A stretch of DNA of 22,336 nt from Allocoprobacillus merdigallinarum (GCA_019117525.1 DWZO01000095.1:1-22336), one strand, 5' to 3'. Shown: positions 1-7,746, counted from the stretch's first letter. Notes: generated from the sequence alone by a model not told the origin. Numbers and translations are program-made.

Positions 1-26
1 AAAAAATCGTAGAGATACGATCTTTT
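1..26. terminator. Terminator-like hairpin at the left window edge
   Basis: ATCGTA (6-11) and TACGAT (16-21) form a 6-bp stem around a GAGA loop. The plus strand continues with CTTTT and the minus strand with six T residues (bases 1-6), so it could work in either direction. The gene it serves lies outside the window or is lost. Confidence 0.45.
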
Positions 27-321
27 AGTCGTGTCCTGTAAATCATACATATATAAATTGTCAATTTATTACAGCTCTAATTATAATCAATGTCGTTGAT
101 TGATAATAGGGCTTTTTCATTTTACGCTTACAAATAAAACTGAAAAATTTATTTAAATCCTCCAGTTAAATTATAGGATCTATCTTATCAATTCAATCAA
201 CTTTTTAAATAGACTTTATTATTTGGTGCTTACAAAGAAAAACAAAAATAAAAGAAAAATCATCATCACACTGGTGTGATGACAACATCAAACAAGCAAC
301 ACTATTCGATTTTTAAAGTGA
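27..321. other. AT-rich non-coding stretch left of the transposase remnant
   Basis: I see no open frame with a ribosome binding site and no recognisable protein fragment here. The only distinct structure is the palindrome at 263-282, listed separately. The stretch may include decayed 5' parts of the insertion sequence, but I cannot recognise the conserved N-terminal or central transposase motifs, nor a left terminal repeat. Confidence 0.5.
263..282 (-). repeat. 20-base inverted repeat, terminator-like on the minus strand
   Basis: TCATCACAC (263-271) and GTGTGATGA (274-282) are perfect 9-base arms with only two bases between them, so the real loop would be 4 to 6 bases. On the minus strand the arms are followed by TGATTTTTCTTTT, a T-rich tail. 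It could stop minus-strand transcription running leftward out of the retron side. It could equally be an operator-like palindrome. Confidence 0.45.
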
Positions 322-929
322 AATATTCAACTAGCCAAATCAATCAAAAGACAACTCCGACTATTTTATAAGTACAGAAAGGATCTGGACAATGAAAAAG
401 CATGGTATGGTTTTCATCTGATAAAATATTTTACCTGTGCTTCCTACATTGATTATCTTTACATGTTTGACGAAAAAAGAAATGATGAAGGCTGTGATGA
501 TAACACCATGTTCGATTCTCTTGTCATTTTGGAATTGCTTGATAACTATGAAATATATCAAGTTCTATTGAAGCTTATTCATGAAAATCATAACGACTAT
601 AAAAAAAATTAAACAGCTGGCTTGATTATATTTTTGATACACATAATCATTATTACCAGATAACTGCCAAGAACTTTAGAAAGAAATGGTTTATTCCTCT
701 TCTATGTTCACTCTCCTATACAGTCGAATATAGAAGAAAAGACAGAACATATAAAACAAGCTTCAATAATGGATTTATTGAAGAAATGAACAATAAAATT
801 AAGCTTATCAAAAGAAATACACATGGTTTCAGATATTTCTACAATTTAAGAAAACGCATATTTTTACATCTTGGTTATAGCTATACTTTTACTTACAAAG
901 ACAAAAAAGGAATCCCTATTTTTCAATAG
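322..929 (+). pseudogene. ISL3-like transposase remnant, C-terminal part, frameshifted
   Basis: Two plus-strand frames together read as the C-terminal half of a DDE transposase. The first (322-609) includes YRKDLDNEKAWYGFHLIKYF and stops after KKN. The second (from about 603 to the TAG at 927-929) includes FIEEMNNKIKLIKR and YFYNLRKRIFLHLGYS. The pattern IEG-NNKIKLIKR-YG-RNFYNFR is characteristic of ISL3-family transposases and carries the last catalytic glutamate. The break falls at an eight-A run (601-608); one extra A would restore one frame. There is no start codon and no N-terminal DNA-binding or first catalytic Asp region, so the element is dead in cis. Codon use and the frameshift fit a decayed insertion sequence beside the retron. 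Confidence 0.7.
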
Positions 930-950
930 TTATTCCTTTATCCTCCACTC

Positions 951-963
951 TTGACACGGAACC
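951..963 (+). repeat. Possible right terminal repeat of the ISL3-like element
   Basis: TTGACACGGAACC lies 22 bases after the transposase stop codon. ISL3-family right ends typically finish with a sequence close to TTGACAAAGAGCC shortly after the transposase gene, so this is probably the element's outer end. No matching left end is visible in the window, so this rests on position and resemblance only. Confidence 0.35.
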
Positions 964-1078
964 AATTTATGGTCAACAGTCTGAAGATATTTGTTACTTT
1001 CATTAAAAATATTATTCTAAATTTTACTGATTATCAAAAATAATATATAGTTTTTTACTAATTACTATCATATTGCTT

Positions 1079-2095
1079 TTAAATATATTCAGACAATATA
1101 TTAATTGCTTTTTCGATTTCGTTCACTAACTTTCTTAATTTTTTTTGATTAGCAATATTGGGTATGCAATCATCAATCCATGATATAATAAAAGAACGGT
1201 AACCACATAAGAATTGTATCACCCTATAATAAGATTTAAATGGATATTTTTCAATATCATAGTGCTTAAACCTCAAATTATTTATACCTAATAAGCATTT
1301 ATCTTTTCTTTTTGCGTCTTCATTATTTCTTATATAAGAAACAATATGGCGTATATCAAATAAACGCGAACGCGATAATCTTATATCTCTATTTGAAACA
1401 ATAAAACCATTTAAAGATATCTCCTTATACCCATATTTTATTTTTCTATAATTAATTCTAAACTTTCTTGACCCTAAAATATATTTTATTTTTTTCAAAA
1501 ACCATTTTTTATCCATGAAATTAAATTCATATGAAGAAAAAAGTAAATCATCTGCATACCTTGTGTATTCGATGTCAAATAATTGACAATATTTTAAAAT
1601 ACGTTGATCTAATTTTCTAAAAATTAAATTCGATATAATTGGCGAAGTAACGCCCCCTTGAGGTATAGAGTCATTATATGAAACAATATCCCATATTAAA
1701 TCAATAACTTTACTTTTTTCATCTTTATCCATAAAAACAAACAAATCTTTTAGAAGCTCTTCCACATGTTCAAACTTTATTGAATTAAAGAAGTTAGATA
1801 TGTCAATTCTTAAAAAATAATTTGCACCCATATGAGGCATTAAATAATTTTTGTAACTTTCGTGTTTTGCAAACCCCTTTGCTGGTATAGGTAAAGAATA
1901 ATTAGCAAAAAACTTGTCTAATAATAGTTTTTGCATTCTTCTTAACTCACTATTTTTTGGTAAAGCTATGATTTGTCTCATTCCTCTTTTCTTTGGAATT
2001 ACAAAAGAAGAGTAGTCTTCCTTATTTATTTTCTCCTTTATTTCATCAAAACCTTTTCCAAAAATATTTTGACAAAATTGCTCCAAATCAAACAT
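1079..2095 (-). CDS. Retron-type reverse transcriptase
   Basis: A 338-residue protein with the full set of retron RT landmarks. The first catalytic Asp is in RIDISNFF (D98). The motif PQGGVTSPIISNLI starts at 145, and TRYADDLLFS has YADD at 180-183. Family members normally make multicopy single-stranded DNA covalently joined to an RNA encoded just upstream. Against Ec86 RT (NATPH, PQGAPSSP, VTG) the equivalents here are YLMPH (84-88), PQGGVTSP (145-152) and LNG (228-230). The retron-specific X and Y motifs are therefore divergent but in register. The ATG is preceded by AAGGA about 10 bases upstream and begins 19 bases after the a2 arm of the candidate msr-msd. Composition is much more AT-rich than the neighbouring purA-guaA genes, suggesting transfer. 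A group II intron maturase is unlikely because no maturase or endonuclease domain follows. Confidence 0.93.
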   Translation of the reverse strand: MFDLEQFCQNIFGKGFDEIKEKINKEDYSSFVIPKKRGMRQIIALPKNSELRRMQKLLLDKFFANYSLPIPAKGFAKHESYKNYLMPHMGANYFLRIDISNFFNSIKFEHVEELLKDLFVFMDKDEKSKVIDLIWDIVSYNDSIPQGGVTSPIISNLIFRKLDQRILKYCQLFDIEYTRYADDLLFSSYEFNFMDKKWFLKKIKYILGSRKFRINYRKIKYGYKEISLNGFIVSNRDIRLSRSRLFDIRHIVSYIRNNEDAKRKDKCLLGINNLRFKHYDIEKYPFKSYYRVIQFLCGYRSFIISWIDDCIPNIANQKKLRKLVNEIEKAINILSEYI

Positions 2096-2114
2096 AATTA
2101 ATCATTCCTTTTGT

Positions 2115-2126
2115 GTAAGGTAAGTA
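2115..2126 (-). repeat. a2 arm of the retron RNA
   Basis: TACTTACCTTAC on the minus strand is the exact 12-base complement of the arm at 2288-2299. In retrons this duplex brings the priming guanosine next to the 3' end of the template. It ends 19 bases before the RT start codon. Confidence 0.85.
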
Positions 2127-2287
2127 CTTTCTAAATACATCGCGAAGCGTGTGCCTTTTTTTCATGTGTGCCTGGTATCACTTACACATATATAAACACA
2201 CTTTATAAGAAAATCTTATAGTGACTTCAGTTCCTTGGAAAAATAGTATGCCAAACTATCTCAAGGCCTTGTTCTCACAAGAATTAC

Positions 2288-2299
2288 TACTTACCTTAC
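2288..2299 (-). repeat. a1 arm of the retron RNA
   Basis: GTAAGGTAAGTA on the minus strand, with an internal repeat (GTAAG GTAAG). It is directly followed by G2287, the candidate branching guanosine, and directly preceded by the predicted transcription start. Confidence 0.85.
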
Positions 2300-2305
2300 C
2301 TTTCT

Positions 2306-2314
2306 ATCATACCA
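2306..2314 (-). promoter_or_regulatory. Extended -10 promoter of the retron RNA
   Basis: The minus strand reads TGGTATGAT, an extended -10 (TGn plus TATGAT, one mismatch from TATAAT). About 7 bases downstream is position 2299, the first base of a1, so the RNA would begin at a1. No good -35 is visible, which is acceptable for an extended -10. It would give the RNA and RT a promoter separate from that of the effector gene. Confidence 0.55.
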
Positions 2315-2392
2315 CATACTTCTATTATTAATCTATTTAATTCTTTAAAATCAATTGAAAATCTTTTTAATATTTCTTTTTTATTGTCATAT

Positions 2393-4288
2393 CTATATAT
2401 ATTGTTTAAATTGATCAATATTTTCTATCGAACAAACAGATTTAAAGTAAAATTCAATAAAATTAGTTATCCAGCCATTTGTTTTTTTTGAATTAGATAA
2501 TTGTTCCAATACATTCTTCATTTGTTCAGGTAACGTTTCTTTGTCAATTTTTTTATATTTTTTTAATAAATCACTTTTCCCTCCATAAAGCATTCTAGTT
2601 AAATTTAATCTATCGTTTTGGTTAAACTTTTGTATATAATTTATAAAATCTTTATAATTGTCAGAGTTTTCATTTTCTCTCTTCATATAATTAAAAAAGT
2701 ATTCTATACTAATTAAATTAATTAAACTTCCTTCAACAGTTGTTTCAAATGTAAAAATATGATAATTACTCAAATAATATTTTATAACCTCTAAATATTT
2801 CTTAAAATTTGGTTGCTCACAACTATAAAAAGGTAATTGATAATTCATCACTAATTTCTCTGTCATATTTTTAAGTCGTTTGTTTACAAATCTAATATCT
2901 AGTTTTTCATCTTCCTTTTTATGAAAAACATATTTTTCTTTAGAGTCATTCCAAATTTGTTTCAGTCTAAATTTACGACTTATTGTATTATATTCAATTA
3001 TCTTATCCAAATCAACTAAACATAAAAATGGAATTGAAGATTTGTTCTTATTTGGATTCATAACATTTAAAACCAATTCATCAGACATACCTTTAAAAAC
3101 ATCTATAAATTTTAATTTTGGAAATAATGCTAGAAGATATTCATTCGAAAATAATTCTAACTCACTTTCTCCTTCTACAAATAATATAGCCTTAGAAAAA
3201 TACGAATTAATATGATCATCCATTACTCTATACTTTGATTGAGGACTAAACATGGTATATAAATTCATTATATATATTTTTGTATATTTATTTAAAAGTC
3301 TTACATTATATAAACTCATTTCATTTGTAGTGGTCTTCTTTTGAATATTTTTTATCAATCTTGGTGAATGTGTTGACAATAGAATGCAAAAATCACCTTT
3401 TTTTTCAATTATACTATTTGATAATTGATCTATAAATAATGGATGTAAGCTTATTTCTGGTTCATCCAATAAAATAATAGGTTCCTTCATTTTTTGTCGT
3501 GATAATTCATTAACTACTTCCAAAAACAATTCAATATAATTGATTGTATTAGTTCCATCAGAGAAAAATGATAAATTCCTTTTAGATTTTTGAAATACGC
3601 TTCCAGAGCAAAACAATTGAGTTAGAATTCTTGAAAACTCACGCGGTTTAAATTTTCTTAAATTTATATTACATTGTTTAAATATTTTTTCCAAACTAAT
3701 TATTTTTTTTGAAATATCTTCCTTATCATCTAATAATATTTGATTAATTTCTTTAGATATCTTATTATTTTCATGGTTAGAAAGCTTATTGAAATCACCA
3801 ATAATATCCCATATATATTCCCAATGTAAAATATCTATATTTCTTGTATCAATAACAAATAGGGGAAATAAACTTTTAATAATCAATCTATCTTGATAAT
3901 CATAATTCCATTGTATTGTTTTATTTTTTATTTGTTTTAATTCTAATTTCAAAACGTAGTTATTTTTTTTATTGACTAGAGATATTATTTTTTTAAAATA
4001 GCCATCATAATTACTTTTTTGTTTCATATTTGATTTTGAAATTTCAAAAAAATGTGAACAATCGAAAAACAATGTTATTTTAACGCAATTACTAAAAAAA
4101 TTATTTTTATCAAAAATGATATTTGATTGATTATTTTCAGTCATATTATTGTAAAAATATTTTATTGCATCCAAAATTGTTGTCTTTCCTGCTCCATTTT
4201 CACCAATTAAAATGTTTAATTCTGCAATTGACATATTACAATTTTTAATAGATTTAAAATTTTCTATTTTTAAATATTTCAATCCCAT
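2393..4288 (-). CDS. OLD-like ATPase-TOPRIM protein, retron effector
   Basis: A 631-residue protein from the ATG at 4288. That start follows AGGAAGG by 11 bases; an in-frame GTG eight codons upstream (4312) overlaps this site and is less likely. The N-terminal half is an ABC/SMC-type ATPase: Walker A GENGAGKT (about 29-36), a degenerate signature SFFSDGTN (about 240-247), Walker B LLDEPE (about 273-278) and H-loop STHSP (about 305-309). The C-terminal half has TOPRIM nuclease features: ILFVEGESE (catalytic Glu, about 371-376) and LVDLD (DxD, about 426-428). This architecture is that of overcoming-lysogenization-defect (OLD) nucleases. Retron-Eco8 uses such a protein as its toxic effector, so here it probably cleaves nucleic acid when the RT-msDNA complex senses phage. 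It precedes the RNA and RT on the same strand. A stand-alone OLD or Gabija-type nuclease is the alternative. Confidence 0.88.
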   Translation of the reverse strand: MGLKYLKIENFKSIKNCNMSIAELNILIGENGAGKTTILDAIKYFYNNMTENNQSNIIFDKNNFFSNCVKITLFFDCSHFFEISKSNMKQKSNYDGYFKKIISLVNKKNNYVLKLELKQIKNKTIQWNYDYQDRLIIKSLFPLFVIDTRNIDILHWEYIWDIIGDFNKLSNHENNKISKEINQILLDDKEDISKKIISLEKIFKQCNINLRKFKPREFSRILTQLFCSGSVFQKSKRNLSFFSDGTNTINYIELFLEVVNELSRQKMKEPIILLDEPEISLHPLFIDQLSNSIIEKKGDFCILLSTHSPRLIKNIQKKTTTNEMSLYNVRLLNKYTKIYIMNLYTMFSPQSKYRVMDDHINSYFSKAILFVEGESELELFSNEYLLALFPKLKFIDVFKGMSDELVLNVMNPNKNKSSIPFLCLVDLDKIIEYNTISRKFRLKQIWNDSKEKYVFHKKEDEKLDIRFVNKRLKNMTEKLVMNYQLPFYSCEQPNFKKYLEVIKYYLSNYHIFTFETTVEGSLINLISIEYFFNYMKRENENSDNYKDFINYIQKFNQNDRLNLTRMLYGGKSDLLKKYKKIDKETLPEQMKNVLEQLSNSKKTNGWITNFIEFYFKSVCSIENIDQFKQYI

Positions 4289-4299
4289 TTTAGTTTTTT

Positions 4300-4306
4300 C
4301 CTTCCT
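4300..4306 (-). promoter_or_regulatory. Ribosome binding site deciding the effector start
   Basis: AGGAAGG on the minus strand lies 11 bases before the ATG at 4288. It lies inside the short extension that would be translated from the upstream GTG at 4312, which has no comparable site ahead of it. Confidence 0.55.
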
Positions 4307-4411
4307 ACTCACATTAACACTATATACCTTTTCTAATTTTTAAGTTCACATCACAAATTAGATAAATTAAATCATCCTAATAAACATTTTTTAAATTTCC
4401 TTTATTAGCAA

Positions 4412-4420
4412 ATTATAACA
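4412..4420 (-). promoter_or_regulatory. Extended -10 promoter of the retron effector gene
   Basis: The minus strand reads TGTTATAAT, a perfect extended -10. The hexamer 17 bases upstream, TTTATT, is a weak -35. Transcription would start near 4405, giving a leader of about 115 bases before the effector ATG at 4288. Confidence 0.55.
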
Positions 4421-4687
4421 TCCTATAATTTTAAAATAAAGTAAATTAAAAATTAGTAGAATTATTTTTAAAATAATAAAATATTCCAATAAATTTGATT
4501 CATTTCGAATTTCATTTTTTTATATCTTCATCTTCCGGAACTAAGAAGTGAATTGATTATAGTGAATATATTTGTTAACTCTTTGGCATAAAAATACATA
4601 AATAATTATTTCTATTTATATATCTCCACGCTAAACATATTTACCTATTTTTGCATTCAAAACACATAAAAAATAGCATTGATTATC

Positions 4688-4717
4688 AAAAAAGTGTCCT
4701 ATTAAGGGCACTTTTTT
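4688..4717 (-). terminator. Terminator of the purA-guaA operon
   Basis: AAAAAAGTGTCC (4688-4699) and GGGCACTTTTTT (4706-4717) pair over 12 positions with one G-T wobble around a 6-base loop. On the minus strand the GC-containing stem runs directly into six T residues, 31 bases past the guaA stop codon. A-T symmetry means it could also work in the plus direction. Confidence 0.85.
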
Positions 4718-4748
4718 AACACATCTAAACCACTCAGCACTATTCTAC

Positions 4749-6296
4749 CTACTCAAATTCTATCGTCCCAGGAGGCTTCGATGTAATATCATAGAATACT
4801 CTATTCACACCACGAACCTCGTTAATAATTCTTGACATCACTTTATTTAAGACTTCATAAGGAATTTGTGCTGCTTCTGCAGTCATGAAGTCAATTGTAT
4901 TCACAGCACGTAAAGCAATCGCATAATCATAAGTTCTTTCATCACCCATGACACCAACAGAACGCATATTTGTCAGTGCTGCAAAGTATTGACCAATTGT
5001 ACGATCTAATCCAGCATTAGCAATTTCTTCACGATAAATAGCATCTGCATCTTGTACAATTCTGACTTTTTCAGCAGTCACTTCACCAATAATACGAATA
5101 CCAAGTCCTGGTCCTGGGAATGGTTGTCTGAATACTAAATATTCAGGAATACCTAATTCCAATCCCACTTTACGAACTTCATCTTTAAATAAATCTCTTA
5201 ATGGTTCAATGATTTCTCTAAAATCTACATAATCAGGAAGTCCACCTACGTTATGATGTGACTTGATGACTGCAGATTCTCCACCTAATCCACTTTCAAC
5301 AACATCTGGATAGATTGTTCCTTGAACTAAGAAATCAACAGCCCCAATCTTTTTCGCTTCTTCTTCAAAGACACGAATGAACTCTTCACCAATAATTTTT
5401 CTTTTGGCTTCAGGTTCAGTCACACCTTTTAATTTTTCATAATATCTTTCTTGCGCATTTACTCTAATGAAGTTTAATTCATATGGTCCTTTAGGTCCAA
5501 AAACAGCTTCTACTTCATCACCTTCGTTTTTACGAAGTAATCCATGATCAACAAATACACAAGTCAATTGATTTCCAATCGCTTTAGAAAGAAGAACTGC
5601 TGCTACTGATGAATCCACTCCACCAGATAAGGCACATAAGACTTTTCCATCTCCAACTTTTTCTCTAATCGCTTTGATTTGTTCTTCAACAAATGAGTCC
5701 ATACGCCAATCTCCTGAACATCCACAAACATTCAAGACAAAGTTAGATAAAATTGTTTTTCCATATTCTGTATGTAAAACTTCAGGATGGAATTGAATGG
5801 CATACAATTTCTTTGCTTCATTTTCACATGAAGCCACTGGACAATCTTTTGTATAAGATGAGATTTCAAATCCATCAGCAATCTCAGAAATATAATCAAA
5901 ATGACTCATCCAGCAAGTTGATTCTTTAGGCACATCTGTAAATAAAGCTGAATTTTCTTTACTCACAATTAAATGAGATTTTCCATATTCTCTCACATCA
6001 GCACGTTCTACTTTACCACCTAAAACATGTTGCATTAATTGTGCCCCATAACATAATCCTAAAACAGGAATACCAAGTTCAAACAATTCTTTTGAATATG
6101 TAGGTGAATCTGCTTCATAACAGCTGTTAGGTCCACCTGTTAAAATAATTCCCTTAGGATTCATTTCTTTAATCTTTTCAAGATCTGTTTTATATGAATA
6201 AATTTCACAATAAACATTACATTCTCGAACACGTCTAGCCACTAACTGATTATACTGACCACCAAAGTCTAAAACAATGACTAATTCTCTCTTCAC
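4749..6296 (-). CDS. guaA: GMP synthase (glutamine-hydrolysing)
   Basis: Converts XMP to GMP using glutamine and ATP, the last step of the guanine branch. The 515-residue length is typical. The N-terminal class I glutamine amidotransferase has nucleophile C82 in GLCYGAQ and partners H170 and E172 in FHPEV. The ATP pyrophosphatase domain has the PP-loop LSGGVDSS (about 223-230). The C-terminal dimerisation domain ends in KPPGTIEFE, the usual GuaA terminus. The start is a GTG at 6296, chosen because AAGGAGG ends 7 bases upstream; a nearby ATG (6300-6298) is out of frame. It is 12 bases after purA, with the ribosome binding site overlapping the purA stop, so the two are co-transcribed. The pair covers both fates of IMP. 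Confidence 0.98.
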   Translation of the reverse strand: MKRELVIVLDFGGQYNQLVARRVRECNVYCEIYSYKTDLEKIKEMNPKGIILTGGPNSCYEADSPTYSKELFELGIPVLGLCYGAQLMQHVLGGKVERADVREYGKSHLIVSKENSALFTDVPKESTCWMSHFDYISEIADGFEISSYTKDCPVASCENEAKKLYAIQFHPEVLHTEYGKTILSNFVLNVCGCSGDWRMDSFVEEQIKAIREKVGDGKVLCALSGGVDSSVAAVLLSKAIGNQLTCVFVDHGLLRKNEGDEVEAVFGPKGPYELNFIRVNAQERYYEKLKGVTEPEAKRKIIGEEFIRVFEEEAKKIGAVDFLVQGTIYPDVVESGLGGESAVIKSHHNVGGLPDYVDFREIIEPLRDLFKDEVRKVGLELGIPEYLVFRQPFPGPGLGIRIIGEVTAEKVRIVQDADAIYREEIANAGLDRTIGQYFAALTNMRSVGVMGDERTYDYAIALRAVNTIDFMTAEAAQIPYEVLNKVMSRIINEVRGVNRVFYDITSKPPGTIEFE

Positions 6297-6303
6297 TCAT
6301 TTC

Positions 6304-6310
6304 CCTCCTT
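6304..6310 (-). promoter_or_regulatory. Ribosome binding site of guaA (GTG start)
   Basis: AAGGAGG on the minus strand, spaced 7 bases from the GTG at 6296, overlaps the last bases of the purA stop codon. This fixes the non-ATG start and suggests translational coupling of guaA to purA. Confidence 0.8.
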
Positions 6311-7586
6311 AAAATTGAATATCTTTTAAAACAACTGTCTGTTCTCTATCTGGTCCTACTGAGAACATAACAATTGGACAATGAATTAATTCTTCAATAC
6401 GTCTGATATAATTTTGACAATTGACTGGTAATTCTTCAAAAGATTTCACATGTGTAATATCTTCTTTCCATCCAGGCATTTCTTCATAAATAGGTTCCAC
6501 TTCTTCAATACCTTTAATTGTAGAAGGTAAACCATGAATCACTTCACCTTTATATTTATAAGCTTTACAGATTTTAATGGTATCTAATCCACTTAAAACA
6601 TCCAATAACATTAAAGCAATTCCTGTTAAACTAGACATTCTACGTGATTGATTGACAACCACAGCGTCAAACCATCCTGTACGTCTTGCACGTTGTGTCA
6701 CTGTTCCATATTCATGTCCTCTTTCACGAATGAAATCTCCAACTTCATCATGTAATTCTGTTGGGAAAGGTCCAGCTCCTACACGTGTTGTATATGATTT
6801 GATAATCCCAATCGCTTCTTTAATATATAAAGGCCCAATACCAGTCCCTTCACTCACTCCATTAGCGCCTGGATGAGAACTTGTTACATATGGATAAGTT
6901 CCATAATCAATATCCAACATAGCACCTTGCGCACCTTCAAATAACACTTTACGATCTTCACGTAAATATTGATCTAACAACATTCCTGTATCACAAACAA
7001 GTGGTTTGATCACTTTGGCATATTCTTTATATTCTTCAAAAATACTTTCAACAGTGAATTGTCCTTCTAATTCAGGATATTCCATCACTTTCATTGGGAA
7101 AGTTTCTTTTAATCTTTCTAAAAATAATTCTTCATCAATAAACTCACCCATACGAATACCAATACGACTATACTTATCAATATAACATGGTCCAATACCA
7201 CGTTTTGTTGTCCCAATGCTATGATCTCCTTTTCTTGCTTCCTGAATCGCATCAATTTCAAGATGATAAGGTAAAATCACATGACAACGATCACTCACAC
7301 GAATCTTACTTGTATCAATACCCGCATCATTTAAATATTTGACTTCTTCCAAAAAGGCTTTAGGATTAACAACCATCCCATTTCCCATAATAACTTCATG
7401 TCCACTAAAAATTCCAGAAGGTATTAATTTCAATGCAAATTTCTTTCCATCATACACAATTGTATGTCCTGCATTGTTTCCTCCTGCATAACGTACGACA
7501 ACATCAGCTTTTTGGGCAAGATAATCAGTAACTTTTCCTTTACCTTCATCTCCCCACATGCTTCCTACTACAACCACACCAGCCAT
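6309..7586 (-). CDS. purA: Adenylosuccinate synthase
   Basis: Makes adenylosuccinate from IMP, aspartate and GTP, the first committed step to AMP. The 425-residue length is normal. The N-terminal P-loop-like GDEGKGK spans 12-18, with catalytic D13 and H41 (NNAGHT). GTTKRGIGPCY is the family's IMP-binding segment, and the C-terminal half has GPFPTEL and TRRTGWFD-type motifs (here RARRTGWFD). The ATG follows AAAGGATG. It is the first gene of the purA-guaA operon, whose promoter lies just upstream with a short leader of roughly 24 bases. I see no purine riboswitch in that leader. Pairing of purA with guaA places both IMP-using branches under one promoter. Confidence 0.98.
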   Translation of the reverse strand: MAGVVVVGSMWGDEGKGKVTDYLAQKADVVVRYAGGNNAGHTIVYDGKKFALKLIPSGIFSGHEVIMGNGMVVNPKAFLEEVKYLNDAGIDTSKIRVSDRCHVILPYHLEIDAIQEARKGDHSIGTTKRGIGPCYIDKYSRIGIRMGEFIDEELFLERLKETFPMKVMEYPELEGQFTVESIFEEYKEYAKVIKPLVCDTGMLLDQYLREDRKVLFEGAQGAMLDIDYGTYPYVTSSHPGANGVSEGTGIGPLYIKEAIGIIKSYTTRVGAGPFPTELHDEVGDFIRERGHEYGTVTQRARRTGWFDAVVVNQSRRMSSLTGIALMLLDVLSGLDTIKICKAYKYKGEVIHGLPSTIKGIEEVEPIYEEMPGWKEDITHVKSFEELPVNCQNYIRRIEELIHCPIVMFSVGPDREQTVVLKDIQF

Positions 7587-7616
7587 AAAACTTCATCCTT
7601 TCTTTTTTACATCAAT

Positions 7617-7645
7617 ATTATATAAAATATGACTCTTATATACAA
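7617..7645 (-). promoter_or_regulatory. Promoter of purA-guaA
   Basis: On the minus strand TTGTAT (7645-7640) and TATAAT (7622-7617) are separated by 17 bases. Transcription would begin near 7610. The -10 is perfect and the -35 matches at 3 of 6 positions. Confidence 0.55.
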
Positions 7646-7661
7646 TCAAAATTTATCATAA

Positions 7662-7690
7662 TTGACGTATCAACACTTCTATTATAAAAT
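7662..7690 (+). promoter_or_regulatory. Promoter of the LysR-type regulator gene
   Basis: TTGACG (7662-7667), a 17-base spacer and TAAAAT (7685-7690) give a good vegetative promoter. It starts near 7697, about 50 bases before the ATG. It lies back to back with the purA promoter, so a regulator bound between them could touch both. Confidence 0.6.
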
Positions 7691-7746
7691 AAAACAAAAC
7701 ATTAGTAAAATTAATATTTAAAAACATTGATATAAGGAGAGCTAAT

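Larger units (their letters stand above)
2115..2299 (-). ncRNA. Candidate retron msr-msd RNA
   Basis: On the minus strand, GTAAGGTAAGTA (2299-2288, a1) is perfectly complementary to TACTTACCTTAC (2126-2115, a2), with 161 bases between. G2287 follows a1 directly, the place expected for the priming 2'-OH guanosine. Inside, going 5' to 3', are: TTCT/AGAA (2283-2272); a larger hairpin with CCTTG (2266-2262) pairing CAAGG (2237-2233) and inner ATAGT/ACTAT; TATAAGA-TTT-TCTTATA (2220-2204); ATGTGT/ACACAT (2189-2184 and 2169-2164); and CGC-TTC-GCG (2149-2141). By analogy with known retrons the first two belong to msr and the later ones to msd. The RNA lies between the effector and RT genes, as a retron requires. 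Exact ends and the msr/msd border are inference. Confidence 0.85.
4313..4748. other. AT-rich gap between guaA and the retron cassette
   Basis: No gene is visible in this 436-base gap. It contains the probable retron operon promoter (4412-4420) near the effector side and the purA-guaA terminator (4688-4717) near the guaA side. The middle, about 4440-4680, is very AT-rich with no repeat, ORF or structured RNA that I can support. It is probably the boundary between core and acquired DNA. Confidence 0.5.

Noticed and set aside
361..561. A 66-codon minus-strand open frame
   Set aside because: It lies antisense to the transposase remnant, whose plus-strand reading gives recognisable protein motifs; no ribosome binding site.
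1079..2095. Group II intron reverse transcriptase or diversity-generating retroelement
   Set aside because: No maturase or endonuclease domain, no intron RNA structure and no template/variable repeat pair are visible; the a1/a2 RNA and effector neighbour favour a retron.
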